Under the pieces are notes generated by a model, which worked only from the letters and a program-made list of their open reading frames with translations, had not been told where the DNA came from and searched no databases. Of a stretch of DNA of 55,481 nucleotides, positions 1-10,703 are shown in pieces. The DNA is taken from positions 686,962 to 742,442 of the forward strand of contig MNCI01008033.1 of NCBI GenBank assembly GCA_015680685.1, in the 5' to 3' direction. Both the position numbers and the translations under genes were made by a program. Each line of letters begins with the position of its first letter. Within the stretch, counting starts at the first letter, position 1. The DNA comes from Gnetum montanum (taxonomy: Eukaryota > Streptophyta > Gnetopsida > Gnetales > Gnetaceae).

Positions 1-1507
1 TAAGAAGGCACCTTGAATTAGAGTTATCTCTGCTTTAAAAGAATAAAATTATTTATGCCCCATAGGAAGATACATTATAATAGGTTATGTGCCAAACAAT
101 GGAGAGATCATATTAAGAATAAAGCCTTAAAAATATTAAGAAAAATAAAATAGAAGATTTATAAGTTAGTTATTGGATAGGAAACTTGCCAACTATGGCT
201 TGAATTTCTCATGAAAGTTATAACTTCTTAGGGTGGTTAGGAATTAATCCCCTAGATATTTGTAACACCCTTAACTTCTCATGATTGTTGTAACTACCCT
301 ACGGTCACTATGAAAGGGTCTTCAAAGGTGGGAAAAAAATAATTTTGAGGGAAAGAAGAAACTTTGAAGAATTGTTGTAAAGCATGGCTTACTAAAGGCA
401 TCAATTTTTCTACTTTGTTATAATTATGTGAGTTCATTTCTTCCTATTTTGTTTTAGTTACTTAGCTAATTGTTTAGATAGTATCATGCTTGGCATTTAA
501 TTTTGGAATTTTTCTAAGTTGCCTTTATAGCTCTATTTTTGTGCAATATTAGACTTCTATTAAGGTTTTCCAAATTAGAGATTACATTGTGTTAGAAAAT
601 CATCTTGAGCAATTTAAAAGTAATGTCTTATAGAAATTGCCTACTTGAGTTTAGGGAATCTATAAAATATTTGATACTTTGAGATGACTACAATAACTTT
701 TTTATTTTTAAAGTTTATTTCCTTAATATTGCAATCTTGAAACAGTAAAATTTTTTTAGAAGTTTTATTGTTTGCAATTCTTGATCAATTTTAACCAGCC
801 AAATAGAAGTTGGTACTTTGTCATTTACAAAGTGTGTTTTGGTAGTTAAATAAGAGTCTCTTTTATGAAACTACTTGTAGAGCTCAGAAGGTTTGGATGA
901 TTTGTAATAGACTAAACTGAAATAGCTTTATTATGAAGTGTTTTCTCATGTGAATTTATCTTTCTTAAATGTTTGAGATTCCACACAAATCTACTTTCTT
1001 TTCTTTTCTCGTTTAAAAATCCATTAAATCTTGCTCTATTTCTAGTTTTCTTATGGAATTTTCTCTTTGGGAAAAATTAGGAGTAGATTAGCAAAATTGT
1101 GCTTAAATGTTTTTGTGAAATTTTATTTATTACAATTAATTTACTATAGGGACTATATAGACTTTGTGATTTGAAAAAATAGGAACCTTCAACAACTCAC
1201 GGTATTCGACAAAGTTAGTTGAATTTTTTTATGAAAGTAAATTATAGTTTCATACACAACCCAACCATTTCAACATTCACAACAACAAACGCATACTCAC
1301 ATTTAGTTTGTTTAATAATTATTGAGTCTATTTGGAGGTATCTGGGCCTTGGGATTGCTAAAGACTAGCAAGCATCTAAACCCTATTTAAAAAACACCTT
1401 TGCATCCTGTGATCCCAACATTGGTGGTCTAGTCCCAAATGGTTGCCAACATTGGTGGTCATGGGACCGAAAGCCCCCAACATTGGTGGTCTAGTCCCAA
1501 ATGGTTG
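1..1507 (+). repeat. 5' LTR of the Tat-like element (partial)
   Basis: Direct repeat of 10704-11683. It is cut at its left by the window edge. Compared with the downstream copy it has about 500 extra bases (roughly 284-784). Homology stops close to the CCAATA at about 1507-1512, after which the two copies diverge completely. I take this as the LTR end because gag follows about 200-400 bases later. The last 100 bases contain a 31-bp repeat described separately. Confidence 0.6.
1415..1507 (+). repeat. Three 31-bp tandem units at the LTR end
   Basis: The 15-mer CCAACATTGGTGGTC occurs at 1415, 1446 and 1477, an exact period of 31. The first and third units are identical over all 31 bases; the middle one has a different second half. 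The core CCAA-CA-TTGG is a short dyad. The downstream LTR copy has only one unit. Confidence 0.8.
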
Positions 1508-1712
1508 CCAATAGTTCTTTTGGTGCTAGAAGGGGGGTAAGACAATTTTTCATCTAAGTTTCTAAGCTTGATAGTCCTACCACACCAATAGTTCTCTTAG
1601 CACTAGAAGGAGGACAAGAACATTGTTACCTAAGTTCATTACATTTGAAGAGATCGATAGTCCTAGCAGACCAATAGTTCTTTTTGTTGCTAGGAGAGCT
1701 TGAAAGAATTAG
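1508..1712 (+). repeat. Three degenerate ~80-bp units after the 5' LTR, candidate primer-site region
   Basis: The phrase CCAATAGTTCT recurs at 1508, 1585 and 1671 (spacing 77 and 86). In the first two it is followed by TGGTGCTAGAAGG- or TAGCACTAGAAGG-like sequence, and GATAGTCCTA precedes the second and third. A TGG-starting string directly after an LTR is where a primer-binding site belongs, but I cannot match it securely to a tRNA, so that part is a guess. Confidence 0.5.
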
Positions 1713-3330
1713 ATACCATTTTTAGTTAATGATTGAATAGACTAATAGTTTGGAATATTTCAAAGGTTCCAAAGAAATTCTTGATTATAAGATTGGTCAT
1801 TCATCAAAAAAATCATAGAAGAAGGTTTTTGATTTTGGGAGAAGTAGTGGAGTAAAGACTAGACGAATAAGAAGATCACCCCTTCTATCTAGTTTATTAG
1901 TCTATAAGAGAAGGTTGAAGAGATATAAAATTTTAACAATCAAAAGGAATTCTAATAGGATGGAAAATCCTTGGCAAAGAGTTATACCATTAGGATTTCA
2001 AAATTACAGTGATATTCCTAAGGTAGTCCACAAATATTTTCCTAATCATTTTATTCTTGGAAAAGCTTACTTGGCTAAAGAGTATATTCACCTATTTGAG
2101 TTAGTTTTAGCTCATGTAAATATTCAACACCAAGACTAGGCTTGTAGGTTATTTTTTACAAATGTAAAGGATATGGATCAAATTTGGTATTCAAAGTTTT
2201 CAAGTAATAGTACCATAAGTTAGGATGATTTGAAAAGTCCTTTCTTGGCCTAGTTTGGTAATCAATTAGATTAACAAAAACTATATTGTGGGCTAATATA
2301 AGCTAAGCAAGGAGTTAAAGAGTCAATTAGAGATTTCAACATTAATTTTATTGAATTTTTGGGTTATTTCAAAGACAATATAGACTATCAAATGAAATGA
2401 TTAGAGATACTTATCTTAAAGTTGTGATTTCCAATATTTCAATCTAGTTAAGGAGAACTCTGAACTTGCCACTTTGAAGAATGACTACTTTGGTGAAGCT
2501 ATATAATTAGAAAAACAACTAAATTTGAATAATGAAGATATTATCATCATTCAAAAAAGAGAAGAAAAAATGATGATTCTTGTGCAAGATTTTTCTCAAC
2601 TTAAAGCATTATTGTGGCCATCCCATATTAAAGTAGAATAAGAATTAGGAAGAAAAGAATTTGAAAAGGGATAGTTAATGAAAGATTTATTCAACAAAGT
2701 AGTAAAATTAGAAAACAATTTAGCAAAATTTAAAATCAAGGAAGAAAAGAAAAAAATAGAAAATATAAGCATCAATATACTAAGTTAGTAGAAGATGAGG
2801 ATGAAAATGATATTACTATGTCTAACTTCCTTAATATTGAATCAAATAATGAGCTATCTGGTGTTCATTATGCAAGTAAATCTTCTAACAATGGATCTAG
2901 TGATACCTCTTCCCTCTCAAGTTTTGAAGAGGATTTTTCATTATATGAGACGTGTAATAATAATGAAGAAAATGGATATAATCTATGATCAAAAGAAAGA
3001 TTAATTACTTCTAGGCCTCCAAACATTATTTCTGATGCATCTACTAAGAGGAAGGATTTTGAACCAAGTAGAAGAGAAAAGAATAAAAGTAAAGAAGATT
3101 AAGTAGAGCAACCTACTCAAAAGTAGTCTTTTAATAAATGGATGAAGAAACTAGGCTTTTATGGAAATGGAGAATACAATTTGATTGAAGATCTTAAACA
3201 TATTAGGGCCAATATTAGCATATATCTATTGTTACATACAGAAGATCAGTAAAAAAAGGATTTAGAGTTCATTAAAGGTAAAAGGAGAGTTGGAGAGTCA
3301 AAGTTAAGCTATGTATCTAACATCAATAAG
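1700..3330 (+). pseudogene. gag of the Tat-like element, decayed
   Basis: The longest open piece (1915-2139, 74 codons) starts a capsid-like region: a proline/aromatic segment (NPWQRVIPLGFQNY) followed, through a stop at 2137, by WYSKF, then LKSPFLA-FGNQ and the helix VKESIRDFNINFIEFL. This is the order expected of a retrotransposon gag capsid domain. From about 2500 to 3300 the frame turns rich in Lys, Glu, Asp and Ser, typical of the charged linker before protease. No zinc knuckle is evident. At least eight stops interrupt it, mostly TAG/TAA where CAG or CAA would be expected. Start and end are approximate. It once formed the particle shell; it cannot do so now. Confidence 0.65.
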
Positions 3331-3339
3331 GCCAAAAAT

Positions 3340-3670
3340 GCTAGCTATGATTGTATTCATGACAAAGAAGCTCATCCTTTTCTTTTGACAATAAAATTAA
3401 ATGATAAAAATCTTCATAATTGTTTGGTCGATTTTGGAGCTACCTCTACTCTTATGCCATTGTCCATATGTAAAAAAATTGGTTTGACTCCCAAGCAATC
3501 TAATAAAAATATCGTTCAAGTGGACAAAAGCAAAGTGAAAATCATGGGTCAACTACCCAACGTTCTATTAGAAATCACTTCTAAACCTCATATAAAAAGT
3601 AGAGTAACTATTCAGGTGGTAGATATACTAGATTCACATAGTCTTTTGTTGAGTAGAAGTTGAAGTAAGG
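3340..3670 (+). pseudogene. Aspartic protease domain of the Tat-like element, active site lost
   Basis: A retropepsin-like domain with one uninterrupted stretch (3385-3663, 92 codons). The segment CLVDFGATSTLMPL aligns with the usual L(I/V)D(S/T)GA(T/S) active-site loop, but the serine/threonine is phenylalanine (codon TTT, one base from TCT), so the catalytic Asp-Ser/Thr-Gly triad reads Asp-Phe-Gly. A second hydrophobic block (VTIQVVDILDSHSLLL) is the C-terminal half, where intact relatives have a GRPW-like end; here it ends in LLLSRS and a stop. It would have cut the Gag-Pol polyprotein. It lies between the charged gag linker and an RNase H domain. Confidence 0.75.
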
Positions 3671-3879
3671 ATTCCTCAAGTTACATATCAATGGATTGTT
3701 CTCATATGTGGCTACCTTGGAAAGGGGAGCCAAATAAAATATACATATATAGTAAGCCTTTGATGATGGAAAATGTAACTTCGAATGGAAAAAATAAAGC
3801 TGTTAAAACAAAACCTTTGAAATCAAAATTTATACACTTCAAGAAGTTTGTAACTTTGAGAATGAGAAACCTCAGGATA

Positions 3880-4380
3880 AGAAGAAGTGAAAATTATACT
3901 TTGATGGTTCTTGTAACTCCAAAGGTGCAGGAGCTAGAATAGTTCTAGTAAAAGATGATTCCCCAAAAATTTTAAGGGCAATTCATCTATCTTTTTCTTG
4001 TACTAATAACTAGGCTGAATATGAAGCTTTGAGTATTAGAATTAAAACAAAATTGGAAAAATGAATCAAGGTAATCACTATAAAAGGAGATTCAAGATTG
4101 GTTTGTGAACAATTCAAAGAAAATTATGTAATCAAAAGCTCATTCTTGCGACCTTATAAACAACTTGTCTATGCAATGTTACATCAATTTCATCACTATA
4201 AAATAGAACATATAAGTAGGAAGGGTAATTATATAGTTGATGATTTAGCAAAGGTAGCTTGAAAATTAGATGTGAAAAGGATAGAAAAGTACAAAGGGGT
4301 GGCGATAGAGAATAAACATCAGCCATTAGTACTAGATAACATAAAGCATTTTCAACTATTTGAAGATGATGATTAATTAC
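3880..4380 (+). pseudogene. Additional RNase H (aRNH, RVT_3-like) domain located upstream of RT
   Basis: Translated in the frame around 3890, this reads as a plant/archaeal-type RNase H fold: YFDGSCNSKGAGARIVLV, then AEYEAL, then the strand GDSRLVCEQF, then SRKGNYIVDDLAKVA. All four acidic residues of the D-E-D-D active site are still present (FDG, YEA, GDS, VDD), although several stops break the frame. In the Tat branch of Ty3/gypsy a second RNase H of this class is known; from memory it usually sits between the RT-associated RNase H and integrase, whereas here it lies between protease and RT. It would remove RNA from RNA-DNA hybrids during reverse transcription. I am confident of the fold and fairly confident of the position. 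Confidence 0.75.
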
Positions 4381-4399
4381 TTAGATTCTTGAGAAATAA

Positions 4400-5420
4400 G
4401 AAAGAATTTAAATGTCAAATCATACATGATATAGCGTCAAGGTTTAAGAAAAATTTCATTCCCAAAAGGTGATTAATTATGAAGATGAGTTTAGCAAAAA
4501 TTTGCTTATAGGAAAAGATATACAAAATCCAGATGATCAAGCTTATGAAGTAGTAAATCTTAGTTCTACTGAGATACTGAAGATGTCAAATGTCATAAAG
4601 GAAAAGGATTCAATCTTCAAGAAAAATTTATTACTACTCCTAAAAAATAATTTGGAAAATTTCTCTTTGTCTTATGATGATCTTAAAGCTTTTAGATGAA
4701 ATGTGATGATCCATAAAATTCCTTTGGTAAACAGTTGTAAGATAGTTTTAAAAAAAACAAAGAAAATTCAATCCATCATTTGAACCAACCATGGAAGCTA
4801 AGATTAAGAAGTTATTGCAAGCTTCAATTATATATCTGGTTCAATATTTGACATGGCTTGCTAAACTTGTTCTAGGAACTAAAAAGAATGGTGATATTAG
4901 GCTTTGTGTGGATTTTAGGAATTTGGACGAATCCTTTGAAAAAGATAAATATCCACTTCCTAGAATTGATGACATGTTGATCAAAGTTTTAGGTTATCAA
5001 GTATGTTTTTTCCTAGATGGTTTTTCAAGTTATAATCAAATAATGGTAGATAAGGGTGATAGATATAAAATTGCATTTATCACCAAGTGAGGAACTTTCA
5101 CTTTCCAAAGAATGTCATTTGGATTATCAAATGTTGGAGCTACTTTTCAAAGAGCAATGGATTGAGCCTTTAAAGGTTTAATAAATGAGTTCATTATGGC
5201 TTATTTCTATGATATCACTGTCTATTCAAAAAGGAAGGAAGATCATATTGGTCATCTCCAACATATTTTTAATTAATGTCATGAGTATGGTATTTCATTA
5301 GATCATAAGAAATGCATCTTTGGAGTTAAATCTGGAAGTTTATTAGGTCATGTAATCTATAAAGAAGGAATTCCTATAGATAACATGAAAATCCAAGTAG
5401 TACAAATATCAAGCATTTGA
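4400..5420 (+). pseudogene. Reverse transcriptase of the Tat-like element, decayed
   Basis: A linker (4469-4696, ending in NFSLSYDDLKAFR) leads into the RT. Fingers and palm are clear in 4791-5090: LVLGTKKNGDIRLCVDFRNL, then YPLPRIDDML, then FFLDGFSSYNQI, then after a stop FTFQRMSFGLSNVGATFQRA. The catalytic strand reads AYFYDITVYSK where Y-L/V-D-D is expected, so the first of the two metal-binding aspartates is tyrosine (TAT for GAT, about 5199-5216). The thumb-side GISLDHKKCIFGV follows. It would copy element RNA into DNA. Stops and the lost aspartate make it inactive. Confidence 0.85.
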
Positions 5421-5499
5421 AGAGTAAAATGTCTCTTAAATCTTTCTTTGAAAAGATAAATTTTATTAAGAAATTTATCCAAGATTCATTGAAATTACT

Positions 5500-6040
5500 A
5501 AACCTTTGATGAATATGCCAAAGAAAGATGTCTTAGTAAAGAAAACTCTAGAATTCAAAAGAGCTTTAGCTAAAACTAAAAAGGCTATTCAAGAAGCTCC
5601 ATACTTGGTAAAACCAAAATTGAAGAAAGATTTCTAGTTATATGCTTTTGCTTCGAATGATTCAATTGTTACCATTTTAACTCAAAAAGATGAAGGTCAA
5701 GTTGAAATAATTGGATTTTTTTAGTATTATTTGAAAGGTTCAAAATTAAATTATTCAAACTTAGAGAAATAGGCATTCATACTCGTTCAAGTACTTTAGC
5801 ATTTCAAATATTACTTGGAAAGCTCATTGATTCATATTATGCTAATAGAGCCTACAATCAAACAATTCTTGGCTAAAAATGAAATTGGATTGAAAATAGG
5901 GAAGTGGCTTATAAAGCTTCATGGTTTAAGATTTTTATTGAAAATATGCAAAACTATAAAAGGAATGGGGTTAGCCAAGTTAATGACAAGAGAAAATGAA
6001 GTATGTGTGCTTAAGACGTATGAAGAAAACTAGTATGATG
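5500..6040 (+). pseudogene. RT-associated RNase H of the Tat-like element, decayed
   Basis: The sequence FKRALAKTKKAIQEAPYLVKP opens the Ty3-type RNase H. It continues with YAFASND (first acidic region, normally ASxxAxG), IGFF-YYLKGSKLNYSNLEK-AF, and HFKYYLESSL. The final strand runs EIGLKIGKWLIKLHGLRF and KGMGLAKLMTRENE. This C-terminal wording, with GLAKL in place of the more common VADALS, is typical of Tat/Ogre elements as I recall them. Several TAG stops interrupt it, one in place of the expected Ser or Arg after FF. The region is separate from the RNase H at 3880-4380, so the element has two RNase H domains. Confidence 0.75.
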
Positions 6041-6079
6041 AAATTCTAGATTTCCTTAATACATGAAAGGTTTTAAATA

Positions 6080-7255
6080 ACCTAACTACAAGTCAAAAGA
6101 GAGATTTCTTCAAAAAGGAAAATAAATTTGTGGTTAAAGATGAAATCTTATATAGAAAGGACTTTAGAGGGGTTTTTTTGGAATGTGTTCAGAATGATCA
6201 AATCTATCCTATTCTAGAACAATTCCATGATCATTCTAATTTATTTTATGAATCTCATAAGTCTACCATGTAACATATACTTTGCTATGATTTTTATTGG
6301 CCTAGTTTGTATTAAGATATTAGTTCAATGATTTAAAGATGTTATAAATATCAAATTCATGGACCAAAGATCAAAAAGGCAAGAGATCCCTTAAAATCGG
6401 TAATTGCAGATAGGCTAATTCAGCAATGGGGCTTAGATTTTATTAGTACAATTACTCCTTCAATATCTAGACATAAGTTTATTCTCACAGGTACTAATTA
6501 CTTCACTAAATGGTATGAAGCAAAATCTCCAAGAAAAAGTTCAACATTAAACATAATTCAGTTTTTAGAAGAATAAATTCTAAGTCATTTTGGTTTGCCT
6601 AAAGTATTGGTATTCGATGATGGACCTACTTTTCAATCTGAATAATTTATAACATGGGCAATAGAGAAGTCCATCTTTCTATTTTCTTCTTGAAATTATT
6701 ATCCTCAAGAGAATGGCTTAGCTAAATATACAAATAAAAAGCTTATTTACTACATCAAAAAGTTGATGGAAGGGAATCCAAGAAATTAGATTGATTATTT
6801 GCAATTTACATTATGGACTAATTGTATTAGATTTGGAAAGGCTATTGGAACATCAACTTATACCTTAGTCTATGGATTTCCTATAAGAGTTACAAATAAG
6901 ATTATAAGCTCCACCTCTGATTTTGTGTAAAAGTATAATGAGAAAATTGATAAAGATAGAAGTTTCATGACCTTGGTCATTAAAAGAGAAGACAAAATGG
7001 ATAGAGCTAAGGATAATCGAAGAATGCTTCTTAAGTTAAAAAATGGTTCAATAGAAAGGCCTTGAAAAGAATTTTTAATATTGGTGATCTTTTGTTATTA
7101 TAGAATATGAAAAGCCAAATAAATTTTCAGCAATATGGATGGATCCATGTTAAATCAAGGAACAATTATTAGAAGATACATACAAGTTGTCCACATTAAG
7201 TGGAATGGAATTGAAACTTTTATATAATGTTTTACATATAAAACATTACTTTGGA
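6080..7255 (+). pseudogene. Integrase of the Tat-like element, decayed
   Basis: Domains in order: the zinc-binding HHCC region (EQFHDHSN ... HKSTM ... CYKYQIHG), the catalytic core with WGLDFI (first Asp), FGLPKVLVFDDGPTFQS (second Asp retained, although the usual SDNG is FDDG), and YYPQENGLAKYTNKKL, where the catalytic Glu of the usual NGLAEST is Lys. The C-terminal domain is recognisable after a stop: TYKLSTLSGMELKLL and then LHIKHYFGQP, matching the usual end in which a conserved YKL(A/S)TLDGEEL motif is followed by a KYF tail. It would insert element DNA into the genome; the Glu-to-Lys change and many stops make it dead. Confidence 0.85.
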
Positions 7256-7271
7256 CAACCATCCAAAAATT

Positions 7272-7340
7272 TGCTATATATATATGTATGTATGTATGTA
7301 TAGACACACACATGTGTATAATATAGTAATATATACATGT
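7272..7340. repeat. (TA)n / (TATG)n / (CA)n microsatellite
   Basis: Immediately after the integrase end there is ATATATATATATG, four TATG steps, then ACACACACATGTGTATA. TA-rich sequence continues to about 7480. This is probably the 3' noncoding part of the Tat-like element with slippage expansion. Confidence 0.85.
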
Positions 7341-7479
7341 ATATAACTATACATAGTAGTAAGTAATAAATTTTTAGTTATAATAAAGGAATATATATAC
7401 ATACTTATATAATATCTAACCCTAATATCTATGTATATCCTATACATATGTGTAAGCATGCATATATGGTATAATAAAA

Positions 7480-8204
7480 TATGTATACATTAGAGTGTTA
7501 TTTTAAATATTAAATTTAAAGAGTTAGTTTACATATAAAATTTACATTATCTCAAGTAATCATTACTTCTGATGTGTGTAAGTGGAAGTGGTGGTTTAGA
7601 TAACCACATGGTGGTAAATTAATTTAAACAACCAAATATTGGAATTTGAATTATCCAACCATATGGTGATGGAAATTAAATGAGTTTTGGTTAAGTGGAA
7701 AAGTTGGTTGTTGGAATTGGTGGGAATTTCAAATTTTTCTTGCACTATGTAAAGAGTTGTGGTTTCTTGGAAACACAACATCATCCAATTGAATACTTGA
7801 GCAAGAAAGGAAAGTAAGGTATTTAAGTTTAGTGAGCTTAAGGGAGATGGCAATAATAAGGCTTTTATTCCATATGTAATAGGATGCTACCAAGGGCATG
7901 TCATGAGAGATTATTGTAAGGCAACCACTTGTGGTGCATCATACAAAAGTCTATTTTTACTTTGGCTTTTAAATGAATTTAGCTTTGTTTTCGATGGATT
8001 CTCTATCCACTCAAAAGTTTGGGGTAGCTTTCACTAATGCACCATTAAAGCTAAATGCCAAGGAGAGTTCAATTAAGATGATTCTTGGGAAGAGGCTTTC
8101 ATGTCACAAGATAGAGAAGAAACTAGGTATGAAAAACCTCAAAAATAAATAGCCAAAGAGTTGGATGAGGAAGAAAAAAAGACCATTTTTGGGAAAAATG
8201 GTGA
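7480..8204. other. Unassigned sequence between Tat-like pol and Athila fragment A
   Basis: No protein domain recognised on either strand. It contains the perfect palindrome ACCATATGGT and a near-palindrome CCACATGGTGG about 50 bases apart (around 7610-7670). It may be the 3' untranslated part of the Tat-like element. Confidence 0.4.
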
Positions 8205-9595
8205 AGCAGACCTTTCTTGGGCATAAACTTCATATTCTTTCTTGCTCTATCAACCTTTTGATCTAATAAGCTCTTAGTTTTCATACTCTTTCTTGGGCAT
8301 AAACTTCAAGAGTTCTTCTAGTTTCTACTCTAAGTCCATCTATGATGTGGTAGAGTTGTTCCCTCTGAGAATAACCATGGCTAAGGCATCAATGTAAGAG
8401 AGAATAATATCTACCCATGGTAGCATCCAAGGGCTCATGTGTTTCTTATTTTCAGCCTTGAATTTTCCTCCTTAGATTAAACACTCTAGAGTATGCCTGG
8501 TATTTTTCATTAAATAGTTCTAGCATGGTACTCCATTTGTGAATGGATTCTAGCTCTAAGGACTAGTACCAGCTTTTTGCCTCTTTAATGAGTATCTTGG
8601 GAAATAGCTTGAGTTTCTACCAATCATTTTCAATGTTCTACAAGGCACAAACATCATGGAAAGCTTGTAGATGTGTCTGTGGATCAAAGTTTTATCCTCC
8701 CTCAAATCTTGGGATATTGTTCATGTCTAAGCGGTTGATCTGATTGTCCTTCACATGTCTAGTTGGGATCTTAACTACCTATACAATGTTAAGTATTCTT
8801 TGAGTTTCCAATAAAGGCTCATCATCATCATAATTTCATTGTCACAAATGATGTCCTCTATTACCCCTTTGTATATTATGGTCCTGTTGGTTGCCTCCAA
8901 CATGGTTGTTCCTTCTGTGGCATCTTTCACAACCAAAAGAAGAGGAAGAAGAGGATGTAGATGAAGAGGATGAAAAAGTAGGAGGACTACCACCACCATG
9001 GTGTTTTCCAATTCCCCTTTTGTTTTCATGGCCATGTTCATCAGTTTTCTTATTATCTTGATGCTTGTACAATCCCTTGCCTTGATTGCCACCTTTTCCT
9101 GAATCTAAATTGTTGATCGTGAACCACAGATTCAAGGCCACATTCCCATCACCAATAACAAGGGGTGGAGAATTTTTATGTTGAGACCCTTTAGAGGGAG
9201 GATCCTCGTTGTTGTCTTAGTTTAGTAGGAATAAGGGATTAGTGAACCATTTTGCATTCATAGCCTCATGGTGCTTCTCCTAGTTTCAATCTTTCCAGCA
9301 CTGTGTTTTAGTGGAATGGTAGTCCCAATAGTCTTAGTCATGCATAACATATTCTTCTTGAAGATTGTGAATGCCTAACTTCTTAAGGGTTTGAAGTAGC
9401 ATCATGGGCACAGATCAATTAGGAGGCATTACAATGTTGCGTATCATGTCATGTCATCCTAGTTGCTCATCCTGATGTAGCATGAAGGTGAAGGCAAGTA
9501 TATACTCATCTAGATGAGTATATACCACTTTGCACTCCTGAGGGATTGACACATTAACATCATCATGCCTATGAAAATAAGAAGTAATTTTGCAA
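8205..9595 (-). pseudogene. Athila-like gag (copy A), truncated
   Basis: Reads on minus from about 9595: a start region aligned to the ATG of copies B and C but with the start codon lost, then a family-specific N-terminal domain (YTHLDEYILAFTFMLHQDEQL, LQTLKKLGIHNLQEEYVMHD). A His/Gly/Ser linker follows (8842-9141, with a run of serines and GCERCHRRNNH). Next comes the capsid domain: NRLDMNNIPRFEGG, LQAFHDVCAL, FPKILIKEAKSWY, and ESIHKWSTMLELFNEKYQ. The capsid wording matches the retrotransposon gag family. Sequence ends in a duplicated segment near 8205, before the zinc finger seen in B and C. Many stops; nonfunctional. Confidence 0.8.
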
Positions 9596-9719
9596 AACAA
9601 ATAAAATTATCAATATGCTTTTATAATTATATAATTTGAGAATAATGTTGACATTGGGGTTCATCCAATGATATTAATAATATTTAGTAATCCTAGATAG
9701 CACACATTTCAACAAACAT

Positions 9720-9739
9720 AGTCCCTGGCAATGACACTA
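9720..9739 (-). other. Decayed primer-binding site, tRNA-Asp type (copy A)
   Basis: Directly after the LTR on minus the sequence reads TAGTGTCATTGCCAGGGACT. It matches 13 of the first 18 bases of the complement of plant tRNA-Asp 3' end (TGGCGCCGTTGCCGGGGA). All differences are transitions, mainly at former CpG sites. Confidence 0.75.
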
Positions 9740-9740
9740 A

Positions 9741-10647
9741 TGATGAGCAACAAGGTAACCCTACACCCAACCATATGAATCACAAAGCATTCATGTGTGA
9801 TTTGGTTGAATTTTGTGAACTCTATAGTTTCTGGTACACTAGTCTCCTAGGAAGTGAACCTTGTCCTAATGGTCATTCATTGTCTTCACAATTACACTTG
9901 TGATGCACATGGTATGGTTAAGTGTAATCGAGGCATATAATTTTTATTATTTTATGTTTTATGTTCTTTGGTACCTAAAGTAGAGAGATGAAGTAATTTA
10001 ATAACTAATTTAATTTAACTAACTAACTAATCTCTAACTAGTCCTAACAAAATCATTTAGTCCCACTTTCTATACACATCTTGAACCCACGTATCCACTG
10101 ATGGGTTACCAAGCACTACGCTATTGGATGCACCAAGCAATAATGTTGCTAGGATTACCAAGTGAATACGTGTTTATGCTCGAAGCGATTGTACTTATGT
10201 GTTTAATCGATTTAGCTTAATTAATGACATAATTAATGAAACTAATAATTGCATGAATAAATCATTAATCTATTCTAAGTGATGCAAGGTTTGATCAAAA
10301 GGCTTATCTTTATTTTCATACACACTTATGTGGTTTAAGTACAATAGTGCTTGAATAAAGATATGTACATTTTCTAACTCCTACTATAGGAACTCAAAGA
10401 AATATTCTAACTTTCAAATGGAAAAACTACAAGAGAACTGCTACTACTATGACTTGAATTTTCATAAAAACAGCTATGAGATAGTATTTATAGTTTTTAC
10501 TATAGGACTACATTTATGGGGCCCCATAGACATAGCAAATGCTATGTCGATGAGGCAACACCATGTAAATAGGGCTTCACTGATGGGGGCCCGTCGATGA
10601 GGCTATGTCAATGAGGAGACATCAATGCAACACTTTGATGTTCATCA
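9741..10647 (-). repeat. 5' LTR of Athila-like copy A (907 bp)
   Basis: Begins TGATGAGCAACAAGG and ends TTGATGTTCATCA in + orientation, with the same 6-bp inverted ends as the LTRs of B, C and D. It shares long blocks with them, such as CCCAACCATATGAATCAC and TTTTTATTATTTTAT. A TATA box on minus (CTATAAATAC) lies at 10484-10493, in the U3/R zone. The U3 part holds GGGGCCCC and CGATGAGGC motifs. Confidence 0.9.
10484..10493 (-). promoter_or_regulatory. TATA box of LTR A
   Basis: CTATAAATAC on minus. The same ten bases occur at the same place in LTRs B3', C3', C5' and D, and nearly so in E, so this is the likely core promoter of the family. Confidence 0.65.
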
Positions 10648-10703
10648 GATATGAATAACTATAGATTGGCTATCTTGTAATTATATTTGGGTGACCTATA
10701 ATT

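Larger units (their letters stand above)
8205..10647 (-). mobile_element. Athila-like fragment A: 5' LTR, primer site and gag only
   Basis: On the minus strand, an LTR (10647-9741) is followed by a decayed tRNA-Asp primer site and by gag out to about 8205. Nothing of pol or the 3' LTR remains, so the copy is truncated within gag. At the break the string CTTTCTTGGGCATAAACTTCA is present twice, at 8212 and 8289, so the breakpoint carries a local duplication. The right flank after the LTR begins GATATGAAT; without a left partner no target duplication can be tested. Confidence 0.8.

Noticed and set aside
7274-7459. Minus-strand frame rich in Tyr and Ile
   Set aside because: Translation of the TA/TATG microsatellite.
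8775-9092. Two overlapping minus frames of about 100 codons in the same place
   Set aside because: The His/Gly/Ser frame (8842-9141) is the gag linker in register with its flanks; the other is mostly a shifted reading of it.
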